DNA of 64,000 bases. Origin: Pseudomonas sp. MWU13-2100. GTDB taxonomy: Bacteria; Pseudomonadota; Gammaproteobacteria; Pseudomonadales; Pseudomonadaceae. Location of the stretch: positions 1-64,000 of the forward strand of contig NZ_JALLIX010000019.1 of the NCBI RefSeq assembly GCF_023242365.1, given 5' to 3'. The notes beneath the pieces were generated by a model that was not told the origin of the DNA, ran no database searches, and saw only the letters and a list, made by a program, of their open reading frames with translations. Shown in pieces: positions 55,305 through 64,000 of this stretch (position 1 is the stretch's first letter; each line of letters opens with the position of its first letter). The position numbers and the translations under genes are program-made.

Positions 55305-58300
55305 TCACTTCTGCGCGCCTAGGATTGGCTCACTCCTCGTTTCAATCCCATTGGACTCGCCTTCGTTGCGGGTCTTTTTTTGCCCGCGCAACCGGTCGAA
55401 CCACAGGTAGACCACCGGCGTGGTGTAGAGCGTCAGCAGTTGTGACACCGCCAGCCCGCCGACAATGGCGATCCCCAAGGGCTGACGCAATTCCGAACCG
55501 GCGCCATGGCCAAACGCCAGTGGCACGGCGCCGAGCAGCGCCGCCAGCGAGGTCATCAGGATCGGCCGCAGCCGCAACAGGCAGGCTTCATGCACCGCCT
55601 GCCGTGGCGCCATGCCGCCGCGCTCGGCCTCCAGGGTGAAGTCGACGATCATGATCGCGTTCTTCTTGACGATGCCGATCAGCAGGATGATGCCGATCAT
55701 CCCCAGCACCGACAGGTCCTGCCCGCAGATGATCAAGGCCAGCAAGGCGCCGAAGCCGGCCGAAGGCAAGGTGGAAATGATCGTCAGCGGATGGATGGCG
55801 CTTTCATAGAGCACCCCAAGGACGATATAGACCGTCAGGATCGCCGCCAGGATCAGCCAGGGTTGCGACTTGAGCGAATCCTTGAACGCCTGGGCGGTGC
55901 CCTGGAAACTCCCCGACACCGTGTCGGGCAGGCCCACCGCCAGCGAGGCCTTCTCGATGGCGTTGACCGCATCGCTCAGGGCCTGGCCGGGGGCCAGGTC
56001 GAACGACAGGGTAATGGCCGGGAACACGCCCTGGTGGTTGATGATGATCGGCGCCAGTTCGTTGCGGATACTCGCCAGCATGTCCAGCGGCACCATGCCC
56101 CCGCTGGTCGAACGCACATACAGGTGCTTGAGGGTCTCGATGGACATCTGCCAGCGCGGATCGAGTTCGAGAATGACGTGATTCTGGTCCAACTGGGTGA
56201 ACATGGTCGCGATCTGGCGCTGGCCGAAGGCGTCATAGAGCACGTCGTCGATCGCCTGCACGTTGACCCCCAGGCGCGCCGCCGACGGCCGGTCGATCAC
56301 CAGGGTCGCCTGGGGCGCGGCACGCTGTTGGTCGGAGGTCACGTTGCGCAATTGCGGCAACTGCCTGAGACGCTCGAGCAACAACCCGCTCCAATGGTCC
56401 AGCTCCTTGCTGTCCGGATCCTGCAAGGTGTACTGGTACTGGGTCTTGCTGGCCCGGCCGCCGATCTGGATATCCTGGTTGGCCTGCAGGAACAGCTTGA
56501 TGCCCTGGACCTTGTCGAGGGCCGCTTGCAAGCGTGCGATCACCTGCTGGGCGCTGGCCGTGCGCTGGTCGAACGGTTTGAGGTTGACCATCACCCGCCC
56601 CTGGCTGACCGTCGGGTTGGGGCCGATCCAGAAATACACCTTGGCCACCGCCGGATCGGCGCTGACGATATCCGCCAGCAGGGCGACCCGCTGGCGCATG
56701 GCGTCCGGCGAAATGTCCGAGGCGGCTTCGGCGACGCCCTGGATCAGGCCAGTGTCCTGCTGTGGAAAAAAGCCCTTGGGGATATACAGGTAGAGCATGG
56801 CCGTGGCGACGAAGGTGGCGACCGCCACCGCCAGGGTCAGGCGCTGGTGATCGAGCACCCACTCCAGGCTGCGCCGGTAGCCCTCGTGGATCCGCTTGTA
56901 GACCGCCTCGCAGGCATCGCCGAAACGGCTCGGACGCGAGTCGTGTTCCGGCTTGAGCAACCAGGCGCAGAGCATCGGCGTCACGGTCAGGGAGACCACG
57001 CCGGACATCAGGATCGCCACGCTGACCGTCACCGCGAACTCGCGCATCAGCCGCCCGACGATGCCACCCATCAACAGGATCGGCAGGAACACCGCGATCA
57101 GCGACACGGTCATCGAGACAATGGTGAAGCCCACTTCGCGCAGACCGTCCACCGCCGCCTGGATCCGCGACTTGCCCATTTCCAGATGGCGGACGATGTT
57201 TTCCATGACCACGATGGCGTCGTCCACCACGAAGCCGACGGCAATCGCCAGGCCCATGATCGACAGGTTGTCCAGGCTGTAGCCCAGCAGGTACATCACG
57301 GCGAAGGTCGCCACCAGCGACAGCGGGATGGTCAGGGTCGGGATCAGGGTCGCGGTGGCCTTGCGCAGGAACACGAAGATCACCACGACCACCAGGGCGA
57401 TGGACAGCAGCAAGGTGAACTGCACGTCGTTGACCGAGGCATTGATGGTCTGGGTGCGGTCGCCGACCACCTGGACCTGGACGTCCCGTGGCAAGGACGC
57501 GGTCAGGGCCGGCAGGCCGGCTTTGATATTGGCGATGGTCGACAGCACGTTGAAGCCCGGCTGCTTGTGGATGTCGACGATCACCGTCGGCTGGCCGTCG
57601 ATGCCGGCAGCCTGCTGGGTGTCCTCGGCGCCATCGATGACCCGGCCCAGATCGCCGAGCTTGATCGGCACCCCGGCCTTGTAGGCCACCACCTGCTCGC
57701 GATACCCCTTGGGGTCGAGCAGTTGGTCGGTGGCATCGAGGGTCACCGAACGGTATTGGCCGTTGAGGTTGCCCTTGGGTTGGTCGAGGGTACTGAGGCC
57801 GACAATGTTGCGCACTTCTTCCAGGGTCAGGCCACGGGCCGCCAGAGCATCCGGGTCGATCTGGATGCGCACCGCCGGCTTCTGCTCGCCATGGAAATCC
57901 ACCAGGCCGACGCCGGGCATCTGCGACAGACGCTGGGCCAGGTAGTTGTCGGCGTAGCGGTCCAGCTCCGGCAAGGTTCGCGTCGGCGAGGTCAGGGCCA
58001 GGGACAGCACGGTGAACTCCGCCGGATTGACCTTGTTGAAGGTCGGCGTGCTGGTCATGGTTTTCGGCAACGTCGCACTGGCGGTGTTGATCGCTGTCTG
58101 CACGTCCTGGGCCGCGCCGTCGATATTGCGCGACAGGTCGAACTGCAGGACGATCTGGGTCTTGCCCGAGGAACTCGAAGAGGTCATCGAGGTGACCTGC
58201 GGTACCGCCGCGAACGCCCGTTCCAGCGGCGTCGCCACCGAGGTCGCCATGGTTTCGGCGCTGGCCCCGGAGAGCTTGGCGGTGACCTGGATGGTGGGAA

Positions 58301-58424
58301 AGTCCACCGTCGGCAACGGCGCCACCGGCAGTTGGAAATAGGCAAAGGTGCCCAGCAGCATCACCCCCAGGGCCAGCAGGCACAGGCCGGTGCGGCGCTG
58401 GATCAGACCGGCAAGCAGGTTCAT
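55305..58424 (-). CDS. RND multidrug efflux transporter, MdtC/MuxC-like
   Basis: The product has 1039 residues, the full RND length with 12 membrane segments and two large periplasmic domains. The proton-relay region of TM4 (GLAIAVGFVVDDAIVVMENI) is intact. Closest in style to MdtC/MuxC, which usually work as heteromultimers with MdtB. No second pump gene is present. It is the last gene of a three-gene operon, and its start overlaps the adaptor stop by 4 nt. Confidence 0.93.
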   Translation of the reverse strand: MNLLAGLIQRRTGLCLLALGVMLLGTFAYFQLPVAPLPTVDFPTIQVTAKLSGASAETMATSVATPLERAFAAVPQVTSMTSSSSSGKTQIVLQFDLSRNIDGAAQDVQTAINTASATLPKTMTSTPTFNKVNPAEFTVLSLALTSPTRTLPELDRYADNYLAQRLSQMPGVGLVDFHGEQKPAVRIQIDPDALAARGLTLEEVRNIVGLSTLDQPKGNLNGQYRSVTLDATDQLLDPKGYREQVVAYKAGVPIKLGDLGRVIDGAEDTQQAAGIDGQPTVIVDIHKQPGFNVLSTIANIKAGLPALTASLPRDVQVQVVGDRTQTINASVNDVQFTLLLSIALVVVVIFVFLRKATATLIPTLTIPLSLVATFAVMYLLGYSLDNLSIMGLAIAVGFVVDDAIVVMENIVRHLEMGKSRIQAAVDGLREVGFTIVSMTVSLIAVFLPILLMGGIVGRLMREFAVTVSVAILMSGVVSLTVTPMLCAWLLKPEHDSRPSRFGDACEAVYKRIHEGYRRSLEWVLDHQRLTLAVAVATFVATAMLYLYIPKGFFPQQDTGLIQGVAEAASDISPDAMRQRVALLADIVSADPAVAKVYFWIGPNPTVSQGRVMVNLKPFDQRTASAQQVIARLQAALDKVQGIKLFLQANQDIQIGGRASKTQYQYTLQDPDSKELDHWSGLLLERLRQLPQLRNVTSDQQRAAPQATLVIDRPSAARLGVNVQAIDDVLYDAFGQRQIATMFTQLDQNHVILELDPRWQMSIETLKHLYVRSTSGGMVPLDMLASIRNELAPIIINHQGVFPAITLSFDLAPGQALSDAVNAIEKASLAVGLPDTVSGSFQGTAQAFKDSLKSQPWLILAAILTVYIVLGVLYESAIHPLTIISTLPSAGFGALLALIICGQDLSVLGMIGIILLIGIVKKNAIMIVDFTLEAERGGMAPRQAVHEACLLRLRPILMTSLAALLGAVPLAFGHGAGSELRQPLGIAIVGGLAVSQLLTLYTTPVVYLWFDRLRGQKKTRNEGESNGIETRSEPILGAQK

Positions 58425-59626
58425 GGCTGGCCTGCGCTGCTGCTGGCCGACGCCAGTTCAGGTGTCGCCGGGACCGAGTCCAGGCTGACCGGCTTGACCT
58501 TGAGCCCGGGAGCGATCCGCGACTGGCCCTGGACCACCACCACTTCACCCGGCGCCAGGCCGTCCTTGATCCACTGCTGGCCGTCGACCACCGTCGCCGC
58601 CGTGACCTGCCGCGGCTCGACCCGCTGGTCGGTATTGACCACGTAGACGAAGTCGCCCTTCTGCCCTTGCTGCACGGCGTTGGCCGGCACCACAGTGGCG
58701 GCCTTCTGGGTGCTCACCAGCAGGCGCGCGCCCACCAGTTGGCCGGGCCAGAGTTGCTGGCCGGCGTTGTGGAATTGCGCCTTGAGCTGGATCTGCCCGC
58801 TGGCGGCGATCACCTGGCTGTCGATAAAACTCAGGTAGCCGGTAGCCAACTGCTGATGGCCGTCGCGGCTCATGGCGAACACCTGCAAGGGCGCCACGGC
58901 GTTTTCCTTGAGGATCCGCGCCAGGTCGTCCTGGGACACCGCGAAGGCCACCGAGATCGGGTCCATCTGCGTCAGGGTCACCAGGCCGGTGGCATCGCTG
59001 CCGTGGACAATCGAACCGACGTCCAGCAGGCGTTGCCCGGTGCGTCCGGTGAACGGCGCGTCGATCCGGGTAAACGCCAGTTGCAGGCGGGCGTTGTCCA
59101 GCGCCGCCTGGTCGGCCTGGACCGTGGCCTGCTGGGCCGCCAATTGGGCCCGATAGGTATCGACGTCCTGGGTCGGCCCGGCCTTGGCCGCCGCCAGCTT
59201 GCTGGCCCGGTCGAGATTGACCCGCAAGTTGGCAAGCTGCGCCTGGTCCTTGCTGACCATGGCCTGGGCCTGGGCCACCTGGGCCTGGTAGACCCGCGGG
59301 TCGATCTGCGCCAACTGGCTGCCGGCGTTGACCATCTGCCCTTCGGTGAACAGGACTTTCTGCAGCTCGCCGTCGACCCGCACCCGCACATTGACGGTGT
59401 TGAGGGGCTGGACATTGCCGATGGCATCGATCCAGATCGGCAGGTCCTTCTGCCCCGCCGCCTGCATCACCACCGGGATGGCGCTGTCGACGGGGGCTGC
59501 CGGTGCCGCCTGGGCGCGGTCGATCCATTGGGTCTTGATCAGCAGCGCAGCGCCGAGCATGGCCACGACCAGCAGGCCGAGGCGCAGACGACGAGGTTGG
59601 GATGGCGCCTGGGGTGAATGCTTCAT
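58421..59626 (-). CDS. Efflux RND periplasmic adaptor subunit (MdtA-like)
   Basis: The product has 401 residues. A membrane anchor (about 13-33) is followed by the hairpin, barrel-sandwich and beta-barrel domains of membrane-fusion proteins, with the VRVRVDGELQKVLFTEGQMV and LLDVGSIVHGSDATGLVTL motifs. It links the inner-membrane pump to the outer-membrane channel. Overlaps of 4 nt with genes on both sides (58421-58424 and 59623-59626) show translational coupling. Confidence 0.92.
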   Translation of the reverse strand: MKHSPQAPSQPRRLRLGLLVVAMLGAALLIKTQWIDRAQAAPAAPVDSAIPVVMQAAGQKDLPIWIDAIGNVQPLNTVNVRVRVDGELQKVLFTEGQMVNAGSQLAQIDPRVYQAQVAQAQAMVSKDQAQLANLRVNLDRASKLAAAKAGPTQDVDTYRAQLAAQQATVQADQAALDNARLQLAFTRIDAPFTGRTGQRLLDVGSIVHGSDATGLVTLTQMDPISVAFAVSQDDLARILKENAVAPLQVFAMSRDGHQQLATGYLSFIDSQVIAASGQIQLKAQFHNAGQQLWPGQLVGARLLVSTQKAATVVPANAVQQGQKGDFVYVVNTDQRVEPRQVTAATVVDGQQWIKDGLAPGEVVVVQGQSRIAPGLKVKPVSLDSVPATPELASASSSAGQP

Positions 59627-61065
59627 GGCTGAACGACCTGAGAGGGAGAAGAAGGAGTTGCGACGGCCAGGGTCGGCGCGCTGAAATCGCCGCCGATGGC
59701 GCGGAACAGACCGACAGCGGCCTGCAAATGCTGGAGGCGCACCTGCAACAGACCGTCTTCGGCCTGGTACTGGGTGCGCTCGACCACCAGCAGCGTCTGG
59801 AAATCGGTGGAGCCGAGCCGGTAGCGGACCTGGGCCAGGCGCGCGGCCTCACGGGCCGAGCCGACGGCGGCCTGGTTCAGGGCATAGGCCTGGTCCAGTT
59901 GCCGCGCGGCGCTGAGCTGGGTTTCCACGTCGCGCAAGGCTTCGATGATCGAGGCGCGATAGCTGGCGGTCAGTTCCTGCACATGGGCCTGGTCGGCATG
60001 CAGTTGCCCGCTCAGTTGGCCGCCGCTGAACACCGGCTGGGCCAGGTTGCCGACAATGCTCCAGATATGCCCGCCGGCCAGGGTGTCGATACCGCCGAGC
60101 AGGTCCAGGGAAAGGTTGGGCAGAAATGCCGCCCGGGCCACGCCGACATCGTAGTTGGCCGACACCAGGCGGGCTTCGGCGGCCTGGATATCCGGACGCT
60201 GGCGCACCAGGCCGACGGGCAGGCCGACCTTGGGTTGTGGCACCTGGAGGGCGTCGAGCCCGGTTTGCTGGACCTCGAAGCCTTCAGGCGGCACACCCAC
60301 CAACGTTGCCAGTTGATACTTGGCCGCGTCGAGCTGCTGTTGCAACAGCGGTACGGCGGCCTGGAAGGTTTGCTGGGCATTGCGCTGCTGTTCGACTTCC
60401 AGGCTCGACACCGAGCCCTGGCTGGCCTGCACCTGGACCAGGTCGAGGACCTGGCTGGCATCGGCGGCGATGGACTGGGCCAGGCGTACGCGGTCTTGCA
60501 GCGAGAGGACCTGGAAATAGCTGTCGGCGATGCTCGCGCCGAGGGTCATGCGCAAGGTCTGGGCATCGAACTGGCTGGCGTTGGCCAGGGCCTGGGAGGA
60601 ATCGGCGGTGGCGCGTTGCTTGCCCCAGAAGTCCACTTCATAGGTGGCTTGGGCGAAGACGCTGGATTTTTTCGTGCTGCCGTAGTTGTTCTGGCGCTGG
60701 TAGTTGCCGCCCAGGGACAGGTTGGGGTATTGCCCGGCGCCGGCCGCCTGGGCGATGGCCCGGGCCTGCTCGACCCGGCTCACGGCGGCCTTGAGGCTGT
60801 AGTTGTCGTTCAGGCCACGGGCAATCAGGCCATCGAGTTCGCTACTGTGGAACTCACGCCACCAGGGCCCGCCCATGGCGTCGGCCGAGGCCGCGGACGG
60901 GTCCTTGGCCGCCCACTGCGGGGCCAGGGGCAAGGCTGGCGGCTGGTAGCCCGGCACCAGCGAGCAACCGCCCAGCAGCGTCAGGCCGACCAGGGCCAGG
61001 GCGCGAAACAGCCGGCTTGGGGCATGGGGTGGATGAAAAGCCTCGAACTTCGGCGTGAGCAACAT
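59623..61065 (-). CDS. Outer-membrane factor lipoprotein (OprM/NodT family)
   Basis: The product has 480 residues. A lipoprotein signal ends at Cys34 (LLGGCSLVPG), so the protein is anchored to the outer membrane. The rest shows the duplicated helical/beta pattern of OMFs with the terminal signature RYRLGSTDFQTLLVVERTQYQAEDG. It forms the exit duct of the pump. It is the first gene of the operon, whose upstream region (61066-61265) holds a perfect GTGACCGCGGTCAC palindrome (61182-61195), CTAAATTTTAG, and a REP. Confidence 0.93.
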   Translation of the reverse strand: MLLTPKFEAFHPPHAPSRLFRALALVGLTLLGGCSLVPGYQPPALPLAPQWAAKDPSAASADAMGGPWWREFHSSELDGLIARGLNDNYSLKAAVSRVEQARAIAQAAGAGQYPNLSLGGNYQRQNNYGSTKKSSVFAQATYEVDFWGKQRATADSSQALANASQFDAQTLRMTLGASIADSYFQVLSLQDRVRLAQSIAADASQVLDLVQVQASQGSVSSLEVEQQRNAQQTFQAAVPLLQQQLDAAKYQLATLVGVPPEGFEVQQTGLDALQVPQPKVGLPVGLVRQRPDIQAAEARLVSANYDVGVARAAFLPNLSLDLLGGIDTLAGGHIWSIVGNLAQPVFSGGQLSGQLHADQAHVQELTASYRASIIEALRDVETQLSAARQLDQAYALNQAAVGSAREAARLAQVRYRLGSTDFQTLLVVERTQYQAEDGLLQVRLQHLQAAVGLFRAIGGDFSAPTLAVATPSSPSQVVQP

Positions 61066-61181
61066 CTACGGGATATCTCCAGAACCTGTGTGGCAGAGCC
61101 ATTGATCAGATTCCGAAGCTATCAGGCGCAGGCCCGCGTCCCGCTCCTCCAAAGCTAAATTTTAGTTTAGGTAAATATCAT

Positions 61182-61195
61182 GTGACCGCGGTCAC
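61182..61195. promoter_or_regulatory. Perfect 14-bp palindrome upstream of the RND operon (candidate operator)
   Basis: GTGACCGCGGTCAC is fully self-complementary and sits 117 bp upstream of the first pump gene, close to an 11-bp symmetric CTAAATTTTAG (61155-61165). Both could bind regulatory dimers. No known protein is assigned. Confidence 0.4.
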
Positions 61196-61196
61196 T

Positions 61197-61271
61197 TGTG
61201 GGAGCGGAGCTTGCCCGCGAAGCTTTTAGCGATCTTGAGGCCCTCTTCGCTGGCAAGCCAGGCCCCTACAG
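61197..61271. repeat. REP element overlapping the 3' end of a response-regulator gene
   Basis: TGTGGGAGCGGAGCTTGCCC at the left is paired with a degenerate right arm (TTCGCTGGCAAGCCAGGCCCCTACA). The right end covers the TAG stop of the response regulator at 61266-61268, so the last codons of that gene lie next to or in the element. Confidence 0.75.
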
Positions 61272-61958
61272 GGGTTCTTCGCCGTCCTGTAGCAAACGGT
61301 AGCCCACCCCCGGCACGGTCTGGATCAGCGAATGGCTGAACCCGGCATCGAGCTTGCGGCGCAACCGATAGATGTGTTTATCGATCACATTGTCGATGGG
61401 GTCGAAGTCATAGTCCCAGGCACTCTCCAGCAACATGCTGCGGGTGACCACCTCATCGCTGTGCCGCATGAGCTTTTCCAGGATCAGCGACTCGCGCTGC
61501 TGCAGGGTGATGACCTGCCCTTCGCGGGTAGCGGTGCGCGCGGCGCAGTCCAGTTGCAGGCTACCGACTCGCAAGGTGCGCGACAGCCCCACCACCGGGT
61601 CGCGGCCACGCTGCAAGGCTTCGAGCCGGGCGAGCACCTCGACAAAGGCATAGGGCTTGGCCAGGTAATCGTCACACCCGGCGCGCAAGCCTTCGACCCG
61701 CTGGGCGGTGGAATCCAGCGCACTGAGCATCAGCACCGGGGTGCGCAGGCCCTGGCGCCGCAGTGCCTGGACCAGCGCGATACCGTCCATCCCCGGCAGC
61801 TTGCGGTCGACGATCAAGGCGTCATAGATCCCTTCCAGAGCCATGTCCAGGCCACTGCGGCCATCGTCGACGGTATCGGCGACATGCCCGCTTTCATTGA
61901 GCCCGCGCACCAGGTAACTGGCCGCCCGGGCGTCATCCTCGATGACCAGGATTCTCAA
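61266..61958 (-). CDS. Orphan OmpR/PhoB-type response regulator
   Basis: The product has 230 residues. The receiver domain (about 1-115) has the phosphorylatable Asp51 in ALIVDRKLPGMDG and the switch lysine in AKPY. A winged-helix DNA-binding domain (about 130-225) ends with IDKHIYRLRRKLDAGF. It lies directly upstream of the RND pump operon on the same strand, separated by 200 bp with a REP and a palindrome, so it could control the pump. No kinase gene accompanies it on this strand. It is divergent from the next two-component pair. Confidence 0.9.
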   Translation of the reverse strand: MRILVIEDDARAASYLVRGLNESGHVADTVDDGRSGLDMALEGIYDALIVDRKLPGMDGIALVQALRRQGLRTPVLMLSALDSTAQRVEGLRAGCDDYLAKPYAFVEVLARLEALQRGRDPVVGLSRTLRVGSLQLDCAARTATREGQVITLQQRESLILEKLMRHSDEVVTRSMLLESAWDYDFDPIDNVIDKHIYRLRRKLDAGFSHSLIQTVPGVGYRLLQDGEEPL

Positions 61959-62129
61959 GACCGGCTCCGCGGCGACTCAGCTAAACTTTTTTTCATATTG
62001 ACGCGACCTTTCAGATAAACCCGGTTTGGCACACTATGCCGGTCGACCAGCCAATCACGATTCACTGGCCCGCCAGACTCTCCGGGGTCTGTGCAAGACT
62101 ACCACCCTCTCTCATTCTGCGAAGTGCCC

Positions 62130-62819
62130 ATGACCCATGTTCTGGTCGTCGAGGACGACCCCGCCACCGCCCGGGAGATCGAAGCCGCGCTGCAAGACCA
62201 CGGCTTCGACGTCACCCATGTCGATAACGGTCGCGACGGCCTGGTGCGCGCCATCAGCGACAGCTTCGACGTCATCGTCCTTGACCGCATGCTCCCCGGC
62301 GCCCTCGATGGCCTGGGCATGCTCACCGCCCTGCGTGCCTCGGGCATCGCCACGCCGGTGCTGATCCTCAGCGCCCTCAGTGCGCTGGACGAACGGGTAC
62401 GCGGCCTGCGCGCCGGCGGCGACGACTACCTGACCAAGCCCTTCGAATTCATCGAACTGACCGCCCGCCTCGATGCCTTGAGCCGCCGTCGGGTCGCCCC
62501 CAGCGAGGAGCGGGTCAACCGCCTGCGGGTCGGCAACCTGGAGCTGGACCTGCTCAAACGCATCGTCAAGCGCGGTGAGCGGACGGTGGAGCTGTTGCCC
62601 CGGGAATACGCCCTGCTCGAATACCTGGTGCAGCACGCCGAGCAGGTGGTGACGCGGACCATGCTGTTCGAGGCGGTGTGGAACTACGCCTACGACGAAC
62701 GCACCAATGTCATCGAAGTGCATATGGGCCGTTTGCGCCGCAAGGTCGATGGCGAAGGCGAAGAACCGATGATCCATACCATTCGCGGGGCCGGCTATGT
62801 TCTCCGTTCACCTGCGTGA
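62130..62819 (+). CDS. OmpR-type response regulator
   Basis: The product has 229 residues from the ATG at 62130. The receiver domain has Asp52 in VIVLDRMLPGALDG, with one extra residue in the LPG-DG loop relative to most family members, and a C-terminal winged helix (about 125-225, with REYALLEYLVQHAEQVVTRTMLFE). It overlaps the kinase gene by 23 nt, so the pair is translated together. It is divergent from the response-regulator gene at 61266-61958. Confidence 0.92.
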   Translation: MTHVLVVEDDPATAREIEAALQDHGFDVTHVDNGRDGLVRAISDSFDVIVLDRMLPGALDGLGMLTALRASGIATPVLILSALSALDERVRGLRAGGDDYLTKPFEFIELTARLDALSRRRVAPSEERVNRLRVGNLELDLLKRIVKRGERTVELLPREYALLEYLVQHAEQVVTRTMLFEAVWNYAYDERTNVIEVHMGRLRRKVDGEGEEPMIHTIRGAGYVLRSPA

Positions 62820-64000
62820 AATCCCCCGCACCATCAGTTTCCGCACGGCGCTGATGTCCCTGGCGCTGTTCAGTTGTTCGTTCCTCGCGCTGTTCGGTTA
62901 CCTCTATTGGCAGACTGCCGGCTACCTGATGGCCGAGGTCGATACGGCCCTGTATCGGCAGATCGACAACCGCAGCGCGCAGCCCGACGACCTGCGCCTG
63001 GCGGAAATCCGCAAACACTCCGAACAGGACATCGACGGTCGCCTGCCCCACGGCCTCTACGATGCCCAGGGCCAGCTGATTGCCGGGGCGGTCAGTCAAA
63101 TGCCGGCCTTCAAGGGCTATGACAAACCCAACGAATTCTACTGGGAGAAAACCCGGAGAAAGGACCGGCCGATCCGTTTCATGATGCATCGCCTGGACAA
63201 TGGCCAGACCCTGATGGTGGGCCAGGATATCCATGACATTCGCGAGTTCGACGAGTTGCTGGTCAATGCGATGGTCTCCGGCGGCTCGCTGTTGCTGCTG
63301 GTGGGCTTGCTCGGGGCGGTCGGGCTGGGCTACTCGGCGCGCCGCCGGCTGGACGTGCTGACCCGCTCCATCGAGCGCATCGTCAAGGGCGACCTCAACG
63401 AACGCCTGCCGACCCGCGGCAACCGCGACGATATCGACCGCATCGCCACGGTGGTCAACCAGATGCTCGACGAGTTGGAGCGCCTGATGAATGAGGTCAA
63501 GGGCGTCTGCGACGATATCGCCCATGATTTGCGCACCCCCCTCACCCGCCTGCTCGCGGGCCTGGAGCGGGCCCAGCGCCGGCACCTGCGGGAAGAGGAA
63601 TACCAGGCGGCCATCGACAACGCCATCGAGGACGCCCAGGGCTTGCTGTCGACCTTCCGCGCCCTGCTGCGGATTTCCGAGATAGAAGCCAGTGCCCGGC
63701 GCAGCAGCTTTGCCGAGATCGATCTGAACCGGATCGCCGCCGATGCCGCCGAGTTCTTCGAGCCGCTGGCCGAAGAGCGTGGCATCGAGCTGACCTTGAG
63801 CGGCACGCCCGAGCCCTGTCTGATCTTCGGCGATGCGCAGCTGCTGTTCGATGCAACCTGCAACCTGCTGGACAACGCCATCAAGTTTTCGCCCGACCAC
63901 AGCCGGGTCCGGGTGGCGGTGCTGGATACCCCGGACAGACGCGGACTGTGCGTGGTGGATAATGGTCCGGGGATTCCCGAAGCCGAGTGCGAAGCGGTGT
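62797..64000 (+). CDS. Sensor histidine kinase, partial at window end
   Basis: The open frame from the ATG at 62797 runs through the window end with 401 codons and no stop. TM1 (about 13-38), a periplasmic region (about 40-145), TM2 (about 150-175) and HAMP (about 176-230) precede the HisKA domain, with the phospho-acceptor His243 in DIAHDLRTPLTR. The ATPase begins with NLLDNAIKFSPDHSR and DNGPGIPEAE. It overlaps its response regulator by 23 nt. The 3' end is missing from the window. Confidence 0.92.
   Translation, partial: MFSVHLREIPRTISFRTALMSLALFSCSFLALFGYLYWQTAGYLMAEVDTALYRQIDNRSAQPDDLRLAEIRKHSEQDIDGRLPHGLYDAQGQLIAGAVSQMPAFKGYDKPNEFYWEKTRRKDRPIRFMMHRLDNGQTLMVGQDIHDIREFDELLVNAMVSGGSLLLLVGLLGAVGLGYSARRRLDVLTRSIERIVKGDLNERLPTRGNRDDIDRIATVVNQMLDELERLMNEVKGVCDDIAHDLRTPLTRLLAGLERAQRRHLREEEYQAAIDNAIEDAQGLLSTFRALLRISEIEASARRSSFAEIDLNRIAADAAEFFEPLAEERGIELTLSGTPEPCLIFGDAQLLFDATCNLLDNAIKFSPDHSRVRVAVLDTPDRRGLCVVDNGPGIPEAECEAV

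Noticed and set aside
55506..58646. Open frame of over 1000 codons antisense to the RND pump gene
   Set aside because: It is a shadow of a well-supported RND gene. The product is Arg/Gln/His-rich without a known fold.

Overview
The window is chromosomal DNA of a fluorescent-group Pseudomonas (inference). The evidence is the high-GC coding style, two Pseudomonas-type families of palindromic REP repeats (TGTGGGAGCGGAGCTTGCCCGCGAA and TTGTGGCGAGCGGGCTTGCC cores), a TreS-maltokinase fusion, the glgA-treZ-malQ-treY-DUF2934-glgX gene order, AlgU-, FliA- and ANR-type promoter signals, and DUF3203, MocR, CcoG and single-pump RND genes typical of the genus. About 50 protein genes are supported. No rRNA, tRNA, CRISPR array or insertion sequence was seen.

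Layout. 1-6 kb holds a truncated REP, an EamA exporter divergent from an Lrp/AsnC regulator, an ArsP-like permease, a LysR regulator, and a leuD-leuC type isopropylmalate isomerase pair read leftwards. 6-8 kb is an accessory patch with two small unknown genes sharing a bidirectional terminator and an SDR gene that has lost its YxxxK active site. 8.2-10.9 kb holds a dCache chemoreceptor behind a textbook FliA promoter and an SRPBCC gene. 11-15.8 kb is an RHS toxin (PAAR-like N-terminus, RHS shell, AT-rich GHH nuclease-like tip) followed 8 nt later by a candidate immunity gene. 16-16.6 kb is a small unknown gene behind a roughly 215-nt, heavily base-paired leader. 16.7-19.2 kb holds an exported alpha/beta hydrolase, a D-2-hydroxyacid dehydrogenase and a frameshifted gene.

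19.5-40.6 kb is the alpha-glucan/trehalose island, built as two converging operons. Rightward: glgA-treZ-malQ-treY-DUF2934-glgX-PIG-L-like. Leftward, from a strong AlgU-type promoter: glgE-treS/mak-glgB. A short autotransporter lies between them. TreS/Mak makes maltose-1-phosphate from trehalose, GlgE polymerises it, GlgB branches the polymer, GlgX and MalQ trim and reshuffle it, and TreY plus TreZ release trehalose again. No glgC is present. A 52-aa proline-rich ORF and a DUF3203 gene follow.

41.3-54.8 kb holds ccoG with an ANR box, a MocR regulator, GNAT, SDR and SnoaL-like genes, an MFS pseudogene, an orphan PBP2 gene (mrdA-like), a LysE exporter, a GapN-like dehydrogenase, a diguanylate cyclase and a MalY/PatB-like C-S lyase. 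54.9-64 kb holds a small unknown gene, an outer-membrane-factor/adaptor/RND pump operon with an orphan OmpR-type regulator just upstream, and a divergent response regulator-histidine kinase pair whose kinase runs off the window end.
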